Assembly: GCA_905233835.1 (NCBI GenBank)
Contig: CAJOGB010000104.1
Span: 3,676 to 10,494, forward strand
Reading direction: 5' to 3'
From: an uncultured Lachnospiraceae bacterium
Lineage (GTDB): Bacteria > Bacillota > Clostridia > Lachnospirales > Lachnospiraceae
DNA: 6,819 nucleotides
Part shown: positions 1 through 6,327 of the stretch, piece by piece
Layout: each line of letters starts with the position of its first letter
Position numbering within the stretch: position 1 is the first letter of the stretch
Position numbers and translations under genes: made by a program
Notes under the pieces: model-generated
Database searches by the model: none
Told to the model about the DNA's origin: nothing
What the model saw: the letters and a program-made list of their open reading frames with translations, nothing else

Positions 1-132
1 CTTCGTGTAAAAAAAGACTCCTTCAAACGAAAGAAGGAAGCCATGGCAGAGACGGATCCAAATGTGATTACGCTTGTGATGGAAGAAAAGAAAGTACAAA
101 GAGAATTGGAAACTCTTAGATTTTATAATTAA
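1..132 (+). CDS. dnaG: DNA primase, C-terminal end (partial)
   Basis: This is an open frame entering from the left edge and ending at a TAA at 130-132, giving the last 43 residues of a protein. The residues are charged and helical (it ends KVQRELETLRFYN). This resembles the C-terminal helicase-binding helices of clostridial primases, which end in a Lys/Glu-rich helix. The call rests mainly on position: in Firmicutes dnaG lies directly upstream of the primary sigma factor gene, here 16 nt away. Primase makes the RNA primers for chromosome replication, and its C-terminal domain contacts the DnaB helicase. No catalytic motif (zinc finger, TOPRIM) is inside the window, so identity is inferred from context and could be wrong if gene order differs. 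Confidence 0.72.
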   Translation, partial: LRVKKDSFKRKKEAMAETDPNVITLVMEEKKVQRELETLRFYN

Positions 133-148
133 AGAAAGAGGCAATCAT

Positions 149-1486
149 ATGGCAGAAAAGAAGACAAAGAAAACCGAAACCGAAGAAAAGGTTACGAAAA
201 AGACAACTACAAAAAAAACAACTGAAAAGAAGACTGCAGAGAAGAAACCGGCAGAAAAGAAGGCTGCAGAAAAGAAGGCTGCAGAAAAGAAAACTGCGGA
301 GAAAAAGACTGCAGAAAAGAAAACCGAAGAAAAGAAACCTTCTACCAAGAAGAAAACTGAGGAAAAGAAGGAACTTTCTACGGAAGAACAGACTGCGATT
401 TTCGAAAAGGCATTACAGGACTTGCTTAAGTTAGCAGGTGATAAGAAGAACCTTTTGGAAGAAATCGATATTCAGGAGGCTACCAAGTCCTTAAATCTTA
501 CCAAAGAGCAGTACAACAAGATTTTGGTATTCCTTCGCAGAAATAAGGTAGATATCTTAATGATGACCGAGGACGATGAGGACATCGATCTCGCTTTAGA
601 GGACGAGGAAGACGTAGAGGTTGAAAAGATTGACCTTACGGTTCCGGACGGCGTATCCATCGAGGATCCGGTTCGTATGTACTTAAAGGAAATCGGTAAA
701 GTACCGCTTCTTACCGCAGATGAAGAAATCGAGCTTGCAAAGGCTATGGCGGAAGGTGATCAGGAAGCAAAGAAGAAGTTGGCAGAAGCCAACCTTCGAC
801 TGGTTGTATCCATTGCAAAGCGTTATGTAGGACGAGGAATGCTTTTCCTTGATTTGATTCAGGAAGGAAACTTAGGCTTAATTAAGGCTGTTGAAAAGTT
901 TGATTATACAAAGGGATATAAGTTCTCCACCTATGCAACATGGTGGATTCGTCAGGCCATTACCCGTGCCATTGCGGATCAGGCCCGTACCATTCGTATT
1001 CCGGTACATATGGTGGAAACCATCAACAAACTTATCCGCGTTTCACGTCAGTTGTTACAGGAATTAGGCCGCGAACCCACTCCGGAGGAAATTGCACAGG
1101 CAATGGATATGCCGGTAGAAAGAGTTCGTGAAATCTTAAAGATTTCTCAGGAACCGGTTTCATTGGAAACACCTATCGGTGAAGAGGAAGATTCCCATCT
1201 TGGAGACTTTATTCAGGATGATAATGTACCGGTACCGGCAGATGCCGCTACCTTTACCCTTTTAAGAGAGCAGCTTGGAGAGGTTTTGGAAACCTTAACC
1301 GAGAGAGAACAAAAGGTACTTATCCTTCGCTTCGGTTTGGAAGACGGAAGAAGCCGTACCTTGGAAGAAGTGGGCAAGGAATTTAACGTTACCCGTGAGC
1401 GTATTCGTCAGATTGAAGCAAAGGCACTTCGTAAGCTTCGTCATCCGAGCCGCAGCAGAAAATTAAAGGATTATTTAGAGCAGTAA
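149..1486 (+). CDS. rpoD: Primary (housekeeping) RNA polymerase sigma factor RpoD/SigA with lysine-rich N-terminal tail
   Basis: This 445-residue protein directs RNA polymerase core to housekeeping promoters. Residues 1-75 are a Lys/Glu/Ala tail with pentapeptide EKK repeats. Residues about 78-138 look like region 1.1, followed by an acidic stretch at about 140-160. Region 1.2 begins at DPVRMYLKEIG (173-183). Region 2 spans about 214-285, with the -10-recognition/melting segment YKFSTYATWWIRQAITRAI at 257-275. Region 3 spans about 287-355 and region 4 about 371-445. The region 4 helix-turn-helix TLEEVGKEFNVTRERIRQIEAKALRKL (404-430) reads the -35 element and is given here only as key residues around VTRERIRQIE. 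An AAAGAGG ribosome binding site at 135-141 supports the ATG start. Firmicute SigA proteins are usually about 370 residues, and the excess is the tail. It lies between probable dnaG and trmK, as expected. Confidence 0.97.
   Translation: MAEKKTKKTETEEKVTKKTTTKKTTEKKTAEKKPAEKKAAEKKAAEKKTAEKKTAEKKTEEKKPSTKKKTEEKKELSTEEQTAIFEKALQDLLKLAGDKKNLLEEIDIQEATKSLNLTKEQYNKILVFLRRNKVDILMMTEDDEDIDLALEDEEDVEVEKIDLTVPDGVSIEDPVRMYLKEIGKVPLLTADEEIELAKAMAEGDQEAKKKLAEANLRLVVSIAKRYVGRGMLFLDLIQEGNLGLIKAVEKFDYTKGYKFSTYATWWIRQAITRAIADQARTIRIPVHMVETINKLIRVSRQLLQELGREPTPEEIAQAMDMPVERVREILKISQEPVSLETPIGEEEDSHLGDFIQDDNVPVPADAATFTLLREQLGEVLETLTEREQKVLILRFGLEDGRSRTLEEVGKEFNVTRERIRQIEAKALRKLRHPSRSRKLKDYLEQ
221..340 (+). repeat. 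15-bp in-frame tandem repeat in rpoD, eight units
   Basis: Eight consecutive 15-bp units encode residues 25-64 as [T/A/E]-E-K-K-[T/P/A]. Two adjacent units (251-265 and 266-280) are identical at the nucleotide level, which suggests a recent duplication; the others differ mostly by silent A/G changes. A further AEKKT unit sits at residues 2-6, just after the start codon. Because the unit is a multiple of three, gain or loss of copies would change only tail length and not the sigma core. Confidence 0.9.
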
Positions 1487-1487
1487 G

Positions 1488-2210
1488 ATGATTGCTTTAT
1501 CAAAAAGAATGCAGGAAAATGCCGATTTATGTTTTGCCGGCGGCACTGTGGCGGATATCGGATGCGATCACGGCTATTTGTCCATTTATTTGGTGCAATC
1601 CGGGAAAAAGGACCGTGCCATCGCCATGGATGTACGCCTCGGCCCGCTTTCTAAGGCAAAAGAGAACGTTTCGGCATACTGCCTTGAAGATAAGATTACC
1701 TTTCGCTTGTCTGACGGTTTGGAGAAATTAAAGGTCGGTGAGGCCGATACGATTATCATTGCCGGCATGGGTGGTCCTTTGATGGAGCAAATCCTTACAA
1801 AAGGCCGGGACGTTGCCCTTTCCTGTAAGGAACTGATTCTTCAGCCGCAGTCGGACATTCCCCATTTTCGTCGGTATTTGATGGATGAGGGATATCTGTT
1901 TTTGGACGAGAGATGCGTGTTTGACGAAGGGAAGTATTATTTCCCCATGCGGGTTTGCTCGCCCACCTCGGAATTTGCATCTGAAGGGTATAAACTGTCG
2001 CTGGATGTGGAATTTGCATATGGTGGAAACACGCTTCAACAACAGAATGAGACTCTCCGAGAGTTCCTTTTAAAGGAGAAAAATACCTGGGAAAAGACTT
2101 TGGAGCAGGTGGAAGCCTCCGGTAGTGAGAAGGTAGAAAGTCGGAGAAGGGAAATACAAGAGAAACTGTCATTGATTCATAAGGGGTTAGAGTATTATGA
2201 AAGTATCTGA
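1488..2210 (+). CDS. trmK: tRNA (adenine(22)-N1)-methyltransferase TrmK
   Basis: This 240-residue S-adenosylmethionine-dependent methyltransferase would make m1A at position 22 in the D-loop region of bacterial tRNAs. The Rossmann SAM-binding motif I is DIGCDHGYL at 23-31. The acidic end of strand 2 is MDV at 47-49. The family motif GMGG is at 93-96, followed by LQPQSD at 118-123 in the position of the catalytic motif IV region. The C-terminal part (about 185-235) is Glu/Lys/Gln-rich and probably a coiled coil, as in the Bacillus YqfN/TrmK family; the length matches that family. It starts one nucleotide after the rpoD stop and lacks a clear Shine-Dalgarno sequence, so translation is probably coupled to rpoD. 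Its end overlaps the next gene by 14 nt. Confidence 0.93.
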   Translation: MIALSKRMQENADLCFAGGTVADIGCDHGYLSIYLVQSGKKDRAIAMDVRLGPLSKAKENVSAYCLEDKITFRLSDGLEKLKVGEADTIIIAGMGGPLMEQILTKGRDVALSCKELILQPQSDIPHFRRYLMDEGYLFLDERCVFDEGKYYFPMRVCSPTSEFASEGYKLSLDVEFAYGGNTLQQQNETLREFLLKEKNTWEKTLEQVEASGSEKVESRRREIQEKLSLIHKGLEYYESI

Positions 2211-2988
2211 GTTAATTGAACTATTGGAAGAGGAAGCACCGTCGAAGGATGCTTTGGACTGGGATAATGTGGGTCTTTTGGTAGGCGACGGCGATTGGGA
2301 AGTAAAAAGCGTCTACATTGCACTGGATGCTACGGAAGATGTAATCAATCGCGCCATTTTAAAGGGTGCGGATATGATTATTACCCATCACCCTCTTATC
2401 TTTTCCAATTTAAATCGTGTGGTGGGCACGGATTATGTGGGCAAGCGGGTAATTAAGCTTTTGGAGCACGATATCGCCTGCTATGCCATGCATACAAATT
2501 TTGACATTCATCGCATGGGACATTTGGCGGAAAAGAAACTGGGACTGGAACATACCATAGCATTGGATCCGGTGGAGATTGGCGGAAAAGAAGATGTGAA
2601 TGTGGGAATTGGCCGAATCGGGTCTTTGTTAAATGATCCTGTAACTTTACGAGAGTATGCCCGGAAGGTGAGAGATAGCTTTGACCTGCCCTATGTAAGG
2701 GTATACGGAGATGAGTCTCAGATGGTAGGAACCATTGCCATTTCCCCGGGCTCCGGAAAGAGTGAGATTCCAACGGCTCTTCGAGCAGGGGCGGACGTGC
2801 TTGTGACCGGAGATATCGATCACCACAGCGGCATTGATGCAGAGGCGCAGGGGCTTGCCATTATCGATGCGGGGCATTACGGAATCGAGCATATATTCAT
2901 TGAACATATGGCTCTTTTGCTAAAAGGAAAAACAGCACTGGATGTTCATACAGAAGAAAAATCCATGCCGTATTGGTTGAGTGAGTAA
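2197..2988 (+). CDS. Nif3-like dinuclear metal-centre protein (YqfO/YbgI family, DUF34)
   Basis: This 263-residue member of the Nif3/DUF34 family is often labelled 'GTP cyclohydrolase 1 type 2 homolog', although the cellular role is not settled. Metal-ligand positions known from E. coli YbgI are all visible: THHP at 63-66 (His64, His65), HTNFD at 99-103 (Asp103), and DAGHYGIEH at 224-232 (His227, Glu231). DNVGLLVGD at 23-31 is the typical N-terminal motif and TGDIDHH at 204-210 a conserved C-terminal one. The length fits the short, YbgI-like form; it lacks the PII-like insert that makes Bacillus subtilis YqfO about 370 residues. The start ATG is preceded by AAGGGG at 2181-2186, inside trmK. 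The 14-nt overlap with trmK indicates one transcript and likely coupled translation. The trmK-nif3 pairing is common in Firmicutes. Confidence 0.92.
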   Translation: MKVSELIELLEEEAPSKDALDWDNVGLLVGDGDWEVKSVYIALDATEDVINRAILKGADMIITHHPLIFSNLNRVVGTDYVGKRVIKLLEHDIACYAMHTNFDIHRMGHLAEKKLGLEHTIALDPVEIGGKEDVNVGIGRIGSLLNDPVTLREYARKVRDSFDLPYVRVYGDESQMVGTIAISPGSGKSEIPTALRAGADVLVTGDIDHHSGIDAEAQGLAIIDAGHYGIEHIFIEHMALLLKGKTALDVHTEEKSMPYWLSE

Positions 2989-3017
2989 AATTATAATTAG
3001 ACTTAATAATTGAACTT

Positions 3018-3024
3018 GGAGGGG
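3018..3024 (+). promoter_or_regulatory. Ribosome binding site that sets the kinase start at 3031
   Basis: A GGAGGGG stretch lies 6 nt before the ATG at 3031. The frame could be opened earlier at a TTG at 3010, but that codon lies upstream of this site and would place the ribosome binding site inside the gene. The start at 3031 also begins directly with the beta-strand of the TGS domain (MENVKITYEG). Confidence 0.85.
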
Positions 3025-3030
3025 CTTGCT

Positions 3031-4197
3031 ATGGAGAATGTAAAGATTACCTATGAGGGAAAAGAATTTGAGTTTGCCGTAGGCACATCCTATTTGGAGA
3101 TTGCAAAGGAATTGGATCCGGAGCATTTCAAGGATGTGGTTTTGTGCGAGAAGAACGGAAAACTGATTGAGCTTTTTAAAAAGGCGGATCGTGACGGGGA
3201 AGTTAAGTTTATTACGACTTATAACAAGAACGGCCGCCGAACCTATCAGAGAAGCTTGGTATTTTTAATGGAACGTGCACTGTTTAATTTGGATAAAACC
3301 GTGGATGTCCGTGTCATGTTTTCCCTTGGCGACGGATATTTCTGTAAATTATCCGATGGACGGGATATTACGGATGAGTTTGTGGAAGATCTTCGAAGTG
3401 AAATGGAAAACCTGGTAAAACGGGATGTTCCTCTTCATAAATCCATGTTAAAGACTTACCAGGCCGTAGCCTGCTTTCATCAGGCCGGATATGTGGATAA
3501 GGAGCGACTCCTTAAATATCGTACCAGTTCCAATATCAATATCTACGAGTTGGATAATTACTACGATTATTTCTACGGATTTATGGTTCCTTCCACCGGA
3601 TATTTACATACCTTTGACGTAAAGAAGTTTGAAGACGGATTTATGCTTTTATATCCGTCAAAGAGCGATCCATATAAGATTAACGAGTTTGATCCGGCGA
3701 TAAAACTCTTCCATACCTTAAGAAAATCCTCCGATTGGGGAAGACTTATGGAAATTCCAACCGTGGGAGCGTTAAACGATGCCATCGCCGCAGGAAAATC
3801 CAGAGAAATCATTTTGGCTCAAGAAGCCTTGATGGAGGAACAAATCGGTTCTTTGGCAAAGGAGATTATCAGTAATCCGGAGCGAAAGTTTATAATGATT
3901 GCCGGACCTTCTTCTTCAGGAAAGACCACCTTTTCTCATCGTTTGTCTACACAGCTTCAGGCGAGAGGTTTGACACCCCATCCATTCCCGTTGGACGATT
4001 ACTATAAGAATCGAGACGAAATGCCGCTGGATGAATTTGGAGAAAAGGATTTTGAAGCTTTGGAAGGCTTGGATATTGAGCTTTTTAACTCCGATATGCA
4101 AAAACTTCTTCGTGGGGAAAAGACTCTTCTTCCGAATTTTAACTTTAAAATCATCGTGACCGCTATATGCAGCTGGGAAAAGGGGATGTGCTTGTAA
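3031..4197 (+). pseudogene. TGS-domain nucleoside (uridine-like) kinase, 5' part of a frameshifted gene
   Basis: The frame gives 388 residues, of which the first 373 match the expected protein; the last 15 (from about 4150 to the TAA at 4195) are out of frame. Residues 1-65 resemble a TGS domain, and the following part (to about 190) resembles the N-terminal editing-domain region of threonyl-tRNA synthetase, as in the fused clostridial nucleoside kinases. The P-loop kinase domain begins near 285 with Walker A GPSSSGKTT at 292-300. LDDYYKNRDEMPLDEFG at 321-337 is the conserved uridine-kinase segment after strand 2. An intact protein would phosphorylate a nucleoside such as uridine or cytidine with NTP (family inference). 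The product here stops before the Walker B-like strand and the lid, so it should not be an active kinase. The call is secure for family and less so for substrate. Confidence 0.85.
4147..4157 (+). other. Probable deletion/frameshift junction in the kinase gene
   Basis: Codons up to the AAA at 4147-4149 read ...LLPNFNFK in the first frame, and codons from CGT at 4155 read RDRY... in the next. Homologues as I recall them have about six residues in between (TGKREY or similar, 18 nt), but only 5 nt (4150-4154) are present. A 13-nt loss explains both the missing residues and the frame change. The exact breakpoints cannot be fixed from this sequence alone. It may be a real mutation or a sequencing/assembly error. 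Confidence 0.75.
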
Positions 4198-4670
4198 TCG
4201 AGGGTATTCACGGCTTAAATGATAAACTTTCCTATTCTTTACCGAAGGAATCAAAGTTTAAGATTTATATCTCCGCCTTAACCCAGTTATCCATCGATGA
4301 ACATAATCCGCTTCCTACCACGGACGGACGTTTGATTCGTCGAATCGTGCGCGATGCCAGAACCAGAGGCACATCTGCCGCAGGTACTATTTCCATGTGG
4401 GATTCCGTAAGACGCGGAGAAGAAAAGAACATCTTCCCGTTCCAGGAAGCGGCGGATGCCATGTTTAACTCCGCGCTTATTTACGAGATGGCGGTGTTAA
4501 AGACTTACTGCCAACCGCAGTTGTATGCAATCGATCCTTCTATGGAACAGTATGCGGAAGCCAATCGCTTGTTGAAACTGTTAGATTATGTGCTTCCAAT
4601 GCCGACGGAAGACATTGCAAATAACTCTTTGGTACGTGAATTCATCGGCGGTGGATGCTTCGGATTATAA
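4149..4670 (+). pseudogene. TGS-domain nucleoside kinase, 3' part of the frameshifted gene
   Basis: This shifted frame is open from 4149 and continues the same kinase. It reads RDRYMQLGKGDVLVIEG from 4155, where DVLVIEGIHGLND is the Walker B-like strand. DGRLIRRIVRDARTRG follows as the Arg-rich lid, then RRGEEKNIFPFQEAAD, and it ends in REFIGGGCFGL as clostridial homologues do. The ATG at 4167 could in principle start a 167-residue protein, but no Shine-Dalgarno sequence precedes it and it begins in mid-domain, so independent translation is unlikely. Joined to the 5' part with a restored gap of 13 nt, the whole gene would be 1653 nt, or 550 residues, which is a normal length for this family. 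The stop codon lies 4 nt from the end of the convergent pseudouridine synthase gene. Confidence 0.82.
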
Positions 4671-4674
4671 GGGA

Positions 4675-5454
4675 TTAAGATTTAAGAATTGATATTTCAT
4701 CGTCTGTTAAGGGACGATAAGCGCCGAGAGGCAAAGACTCATCAAGGGAAAGACCACCCATGGTGAGTCTTTTTAAGTATAAGACCTCGTGTCCCAAGCA
4801 TTTACACATGCGTTTGATCTGATGATACTTTCCTTCGCGAATGGTAATCTCGATTTCACACAAATCTTCATCCATGCAAAGTTTCGAAAGAGTTTTCGGA
4901 GGAAATTTCGTTTTTATTTCATCGGTCACGGAAGAAAGAGTTATAGTTGATACAATATTCAACAACGCGGGTAAACAATGCTCGCCACCGTCTATTTCCA
5001 TTCCGTCACCAAAGGTTTTTACGTCGTTTTCCGTCATGATTCCGGTGACGATGGCACGGTAAGTTTTATCCACATGCTTTTTTGGAGAGAGCATTTCGTG
5101 TGCCAGGGCTCCGTCATCGGTAATCAAAAGCAGTCCTTCCGTATCTTTATCCAGTCGTCCCACCGGAAATAACTCTCGAATTTTATCACCGTCATTTATT
5201 AAATCAAGAATTGTTTTCTTTGAATTGTCCTTGGTGGCGGTGATCACACCCTGAGGTTTGTTTAACATATAATAGATGTGTTTTTGATAGGAAAGAGATG
5301 TGCCGTCAAGGAAAATGGCATCACTTTCGGACACATGGAAAGCCGGATCCGTGATTACCGCATCTCCGATGGTAATACGTCCGGCCTTAATGATTTTCTT
5401 TGATTCGCTTCGGGTGGCTACACCCATATCGGATAAGTATTTATCTAATCTCAT
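4675..5454 (-). CDS. rsuA: RsuA-family 16S rRNA pseudouridine synthase
   Basis: This 259-residue enzyme isomerises a specific uridine to pseudouridine, most likely U516 of 16S rRNA, as RsuA does. An N-terminal S4 RNA-binding domain begins MRLDKYLSDMG and covers about 1-48. The catalytic domain carries GRLDKDTEGLL at 99-109, with Asp102 as the expected nucleophile. KTYRAIVTG is at 130-138 and the C-terminal motif REGKYHQIKRM is at 206-216. The stretch of about 168-198 before the last strands looks longer than usual. I chose the ATG at 5454 because the family starts with MRLDK. An in-frame GTG at 5490 would add 12 mostly hydrophobic residues. Neither start has a good Shine-Dalgarno sequence. 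It follows the hydrolase gene by 38 nt and is probably co-transcribed. Site specificity (RsuA versus RluB/RluE-type) is inferred. Confidence 0.9.
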   Translation of the reverse strand: MRLDKYLSDMGVATRSESKKIIKAGRITIGDAVITDPAFHVSESDAIFLDGTSLSYQKHIYYMLNKPQGVITATKDNSKKTILDLINDGDKIRELFPVGRLDKDTEGLLLITDDGALAHEMLSPKKHVDKTYRAIVTGIMTENDVKTFGDGMEIDGGEHCLPALLNIVSTITLSSVTDEIKTKFPPKTLSKLCMDEDLCEIEITIREGKYHQIKRMCKCLGHEVLYLKRLTMGGLSLDESLPLGAYRPLTDDEISILKS

Positions 5455-5492
5455 AATTATTATATCTAAAATTAATAAAACAATATACACAT

Positions 5493-6164
5493 TTAAGATT
5501 CTTCACCCAGGATAAAGAATCGGATTTCCGGAGCTAACTTCATGGAATGAATCACATAGCTTCCGTGATCTTCTCCTTTTAAGATGGCTAAGGTGCTTCC
5601 TTCGATTACTTTATTCATATGATCGAATTCTTTTGAGGCAATCATGTCTTTTTGGCCTCCGAACAAAAGCACCGGACAGGAGATGGTTCTTAACTCGTTA
5701 TCGGTAATGTTCGGTTCGTCCAACATCATCTTTATAAGCGGATTCTGCGTGTTTTTAAACTCTCTTTTAATTTCTCTCCTGCTATGAAATGTCAACGCAT
5801 CCGGAGTGGTATTGGCTCCTGCGGTAATGATATGAGAAAAGGTTTTCGGGGATAATATCTCTGCCAACAGTGCCACGATACCTCCGTCGGAAAAACCAAA
5901 CACCGCCACATCTTTTAAGGATAGTGCTTCGATTAGATTTAACACATCCCGGGCCATATCCTTATAGTGATACTCCTTCGGGGTGGCAGATAATCCCTGA
6001 CCTCTGGAATCAAGGGCATAAATATCAAAGTGGGGTTCCAATGCGGCACACAACTCATCGAAAATGGAGTGATCTTCTCCGTTTCCGTGTAAGAGCAGAA
6101 GCGTCTTTTTACCGCTTCCCATATGTTCGTAATAGATTACCTGTGAATTCAGTTGGATATACAT
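5493..6164 (-). CDS. Alpha/beta fold hydrolase, substrate unknown
   Basis: This is a 223-residue, probably cytosolic serine hydrolase with no signal peptide or membrane segment. The oxyanion-hole motif is LLHGNGED at 24-31. The nucleophile elbow is GFSDGG at 90-95, with Ser92. The acid is probably Asp173 in GGQKDMI (169-175) and the base is His200 in GEDHGSYV (197-204). LDSRGQGLS at 51-59 is the conserved strand-4/helix-A region. The protein is shorter than many relatives (about 250-280 residues), with a small cap region between about 115 and 155. It could be an esterase, lactonase or similar, and the sequence does not say which. AAGGGG at 6171-6176 (minus strand) lies 6 nt before the ATG and supports the start. 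It is first in the two-gene unit with the pseudouridine synthase; I see no functional link between the two. Confidence 0.88.
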   Translation of the reverse strand: MYIQLNSQVIYYEHMGSGKKTLLLLHGNGEDHSIFDELCAALEPHFDIYALDSRGQGLSATPKEYHYKDMARDVLNLIEALSLKDVAVFGFSDGGIVALLAEILSPKTFSHIITAGANTTPDALTFHSRREIKREFKNTQNPLIKMMLDEPNITDNELRTISCPVLLFGGQKDMIASKEFDHMNKVIEGSTLAILKGEDHGSYVIHSMKLAPEIRFFILGEES

Positions 6165-6191
6165 AAGATTCCCCTTAAAAAAATATAGATA

Positions 6192-6200
6192 ATATTAACA
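6192..6200 (-). promoter_or_regulatory. Candidate extended -10 promoter for the hydrolase-rsuA unit
   Basis: On the minus strand TGT is directly followed by TAATAT (6197 to 6192), which fits an extended -10 element in the only intergenic space available for this transcript. No good -35 hexamer is found 16-18 nt upstream. The DNA is very A/T-rich here, so chance matches are likely. Confidence 0.35.
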
Positions 6201-6230
6201 TATACGTGGGGAAATTGCTCCTATGAATTT

Positions 6231-6239
6231 TTATCCACA
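6231..6239 (+). promoter_or_regulatory. Exact DnaA-box 9-mer
   Basis: TTATCCACA matches the consensus high-affinity DnaA box. It lies in the divergent intergenic region, immediately upstream of the extended -10 element of the transporter promoter and between the two opposing promoter candidates. It is single, with no second exact copy nearby, so it is not an origin. It may be a regulatory DnaA site or chance. Confidence 0.45.
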
Positions 6240-6241
6240 AG

Positions 6242-6250
6242 TGTTACAAT
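6242..6250 (+). promoter_or_regulatory. Candidate extended -10 promoter for the MFS transporter gene
   Basis: TGT followed directly by TACAAT (6245-6250) fits an extended -10 element (TGn plus a hexamer one base from TATAAT). The -35 position is poor, which is tolerated by extended -10 promoters. Transcription would start near 6257, giving a leader of about 70 nt. Confidence 0.55.
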
Positions 6251-6256
6251 AAATGG

Positions 6257-6278
6257 GTCGGTGTAGCACTATACCGAC
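6257..6278 (+). promoter_or_regulatory. Hairpin/dyad at the predicted transcription start of the MFS gene
   Basis: Arms 6257-6265 and 6270-6278 pair over nine positions (GTCGGTGTA with TATACCGAC; one G-U pair), closing a GCAC tetraloop. It falls at the predicted +1. It could be a 5' stem-loop protecting the mRNA, or a dyad operator bound by a repressor. It has no following T-run, so it is not an intrinsic terminator. Confidence 0.55.
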
Positions 6279-6327
6279 GAAGAAGGGGTGAAAACTTAAA
6301 AACTAATACTAGGGGGTTATTTTAAAC

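Noticed and set aside
124..129. Perfect TATAAT just before rpoD
   Set aside because: It is also the Tyr-Asn codons at the end of the upstream gene, with no -35 hexamer at a usable distance and no extended -10 motif.
145..348. Minus-strand open frame coding for repeated FFSA units opposite the rpoD tail
   Set aside because: It is the complement of the EKK repeat codons (AAG/GAA read backwards as CTT/TTC). The repeat keeps it free of stops, and it has no support as a gene.
1007..2030. 14-nt direct repeat at 1007-1020 and 2017-2030
   Set aside because: The copies lie in rpoD and trmK in different reading frames and nothing else is shared around them; one such match in a window this size is plausible by chance.
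2992..2997. TATAAT in the gap before the kinase gene
   Set aside because: The best -35-like sequence (TTGGTT, 2973-2978) is only 13 nt away and no TGn precedes it. The A/T-rich gap makes such a match likely by chance; a weak internal promoter cannot be excluded.
2989..3011. A/T-only inverted repeat (AATTAT with ATAATT) after the Nif3-like gene
   Set aside because: Six A-T pairs around an 11-nt loop with no T-run cannot form a credible terminator.
3010..3030. Earlier TTG start for the kinase gene
   Set aside because: The GGAGGGG site at 3018-3024 is perfectly placed for the ATG at 3031 and would lie inside the coding sequence if TTG were used.
4140..4200. Programmed ribosomal frameshift in the kinase gene
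   Set aside because: There is no classic slippery heptamer plus stimulator, and several expected residues are missing at the junction, which a frameshift would not explain but a deletion does.
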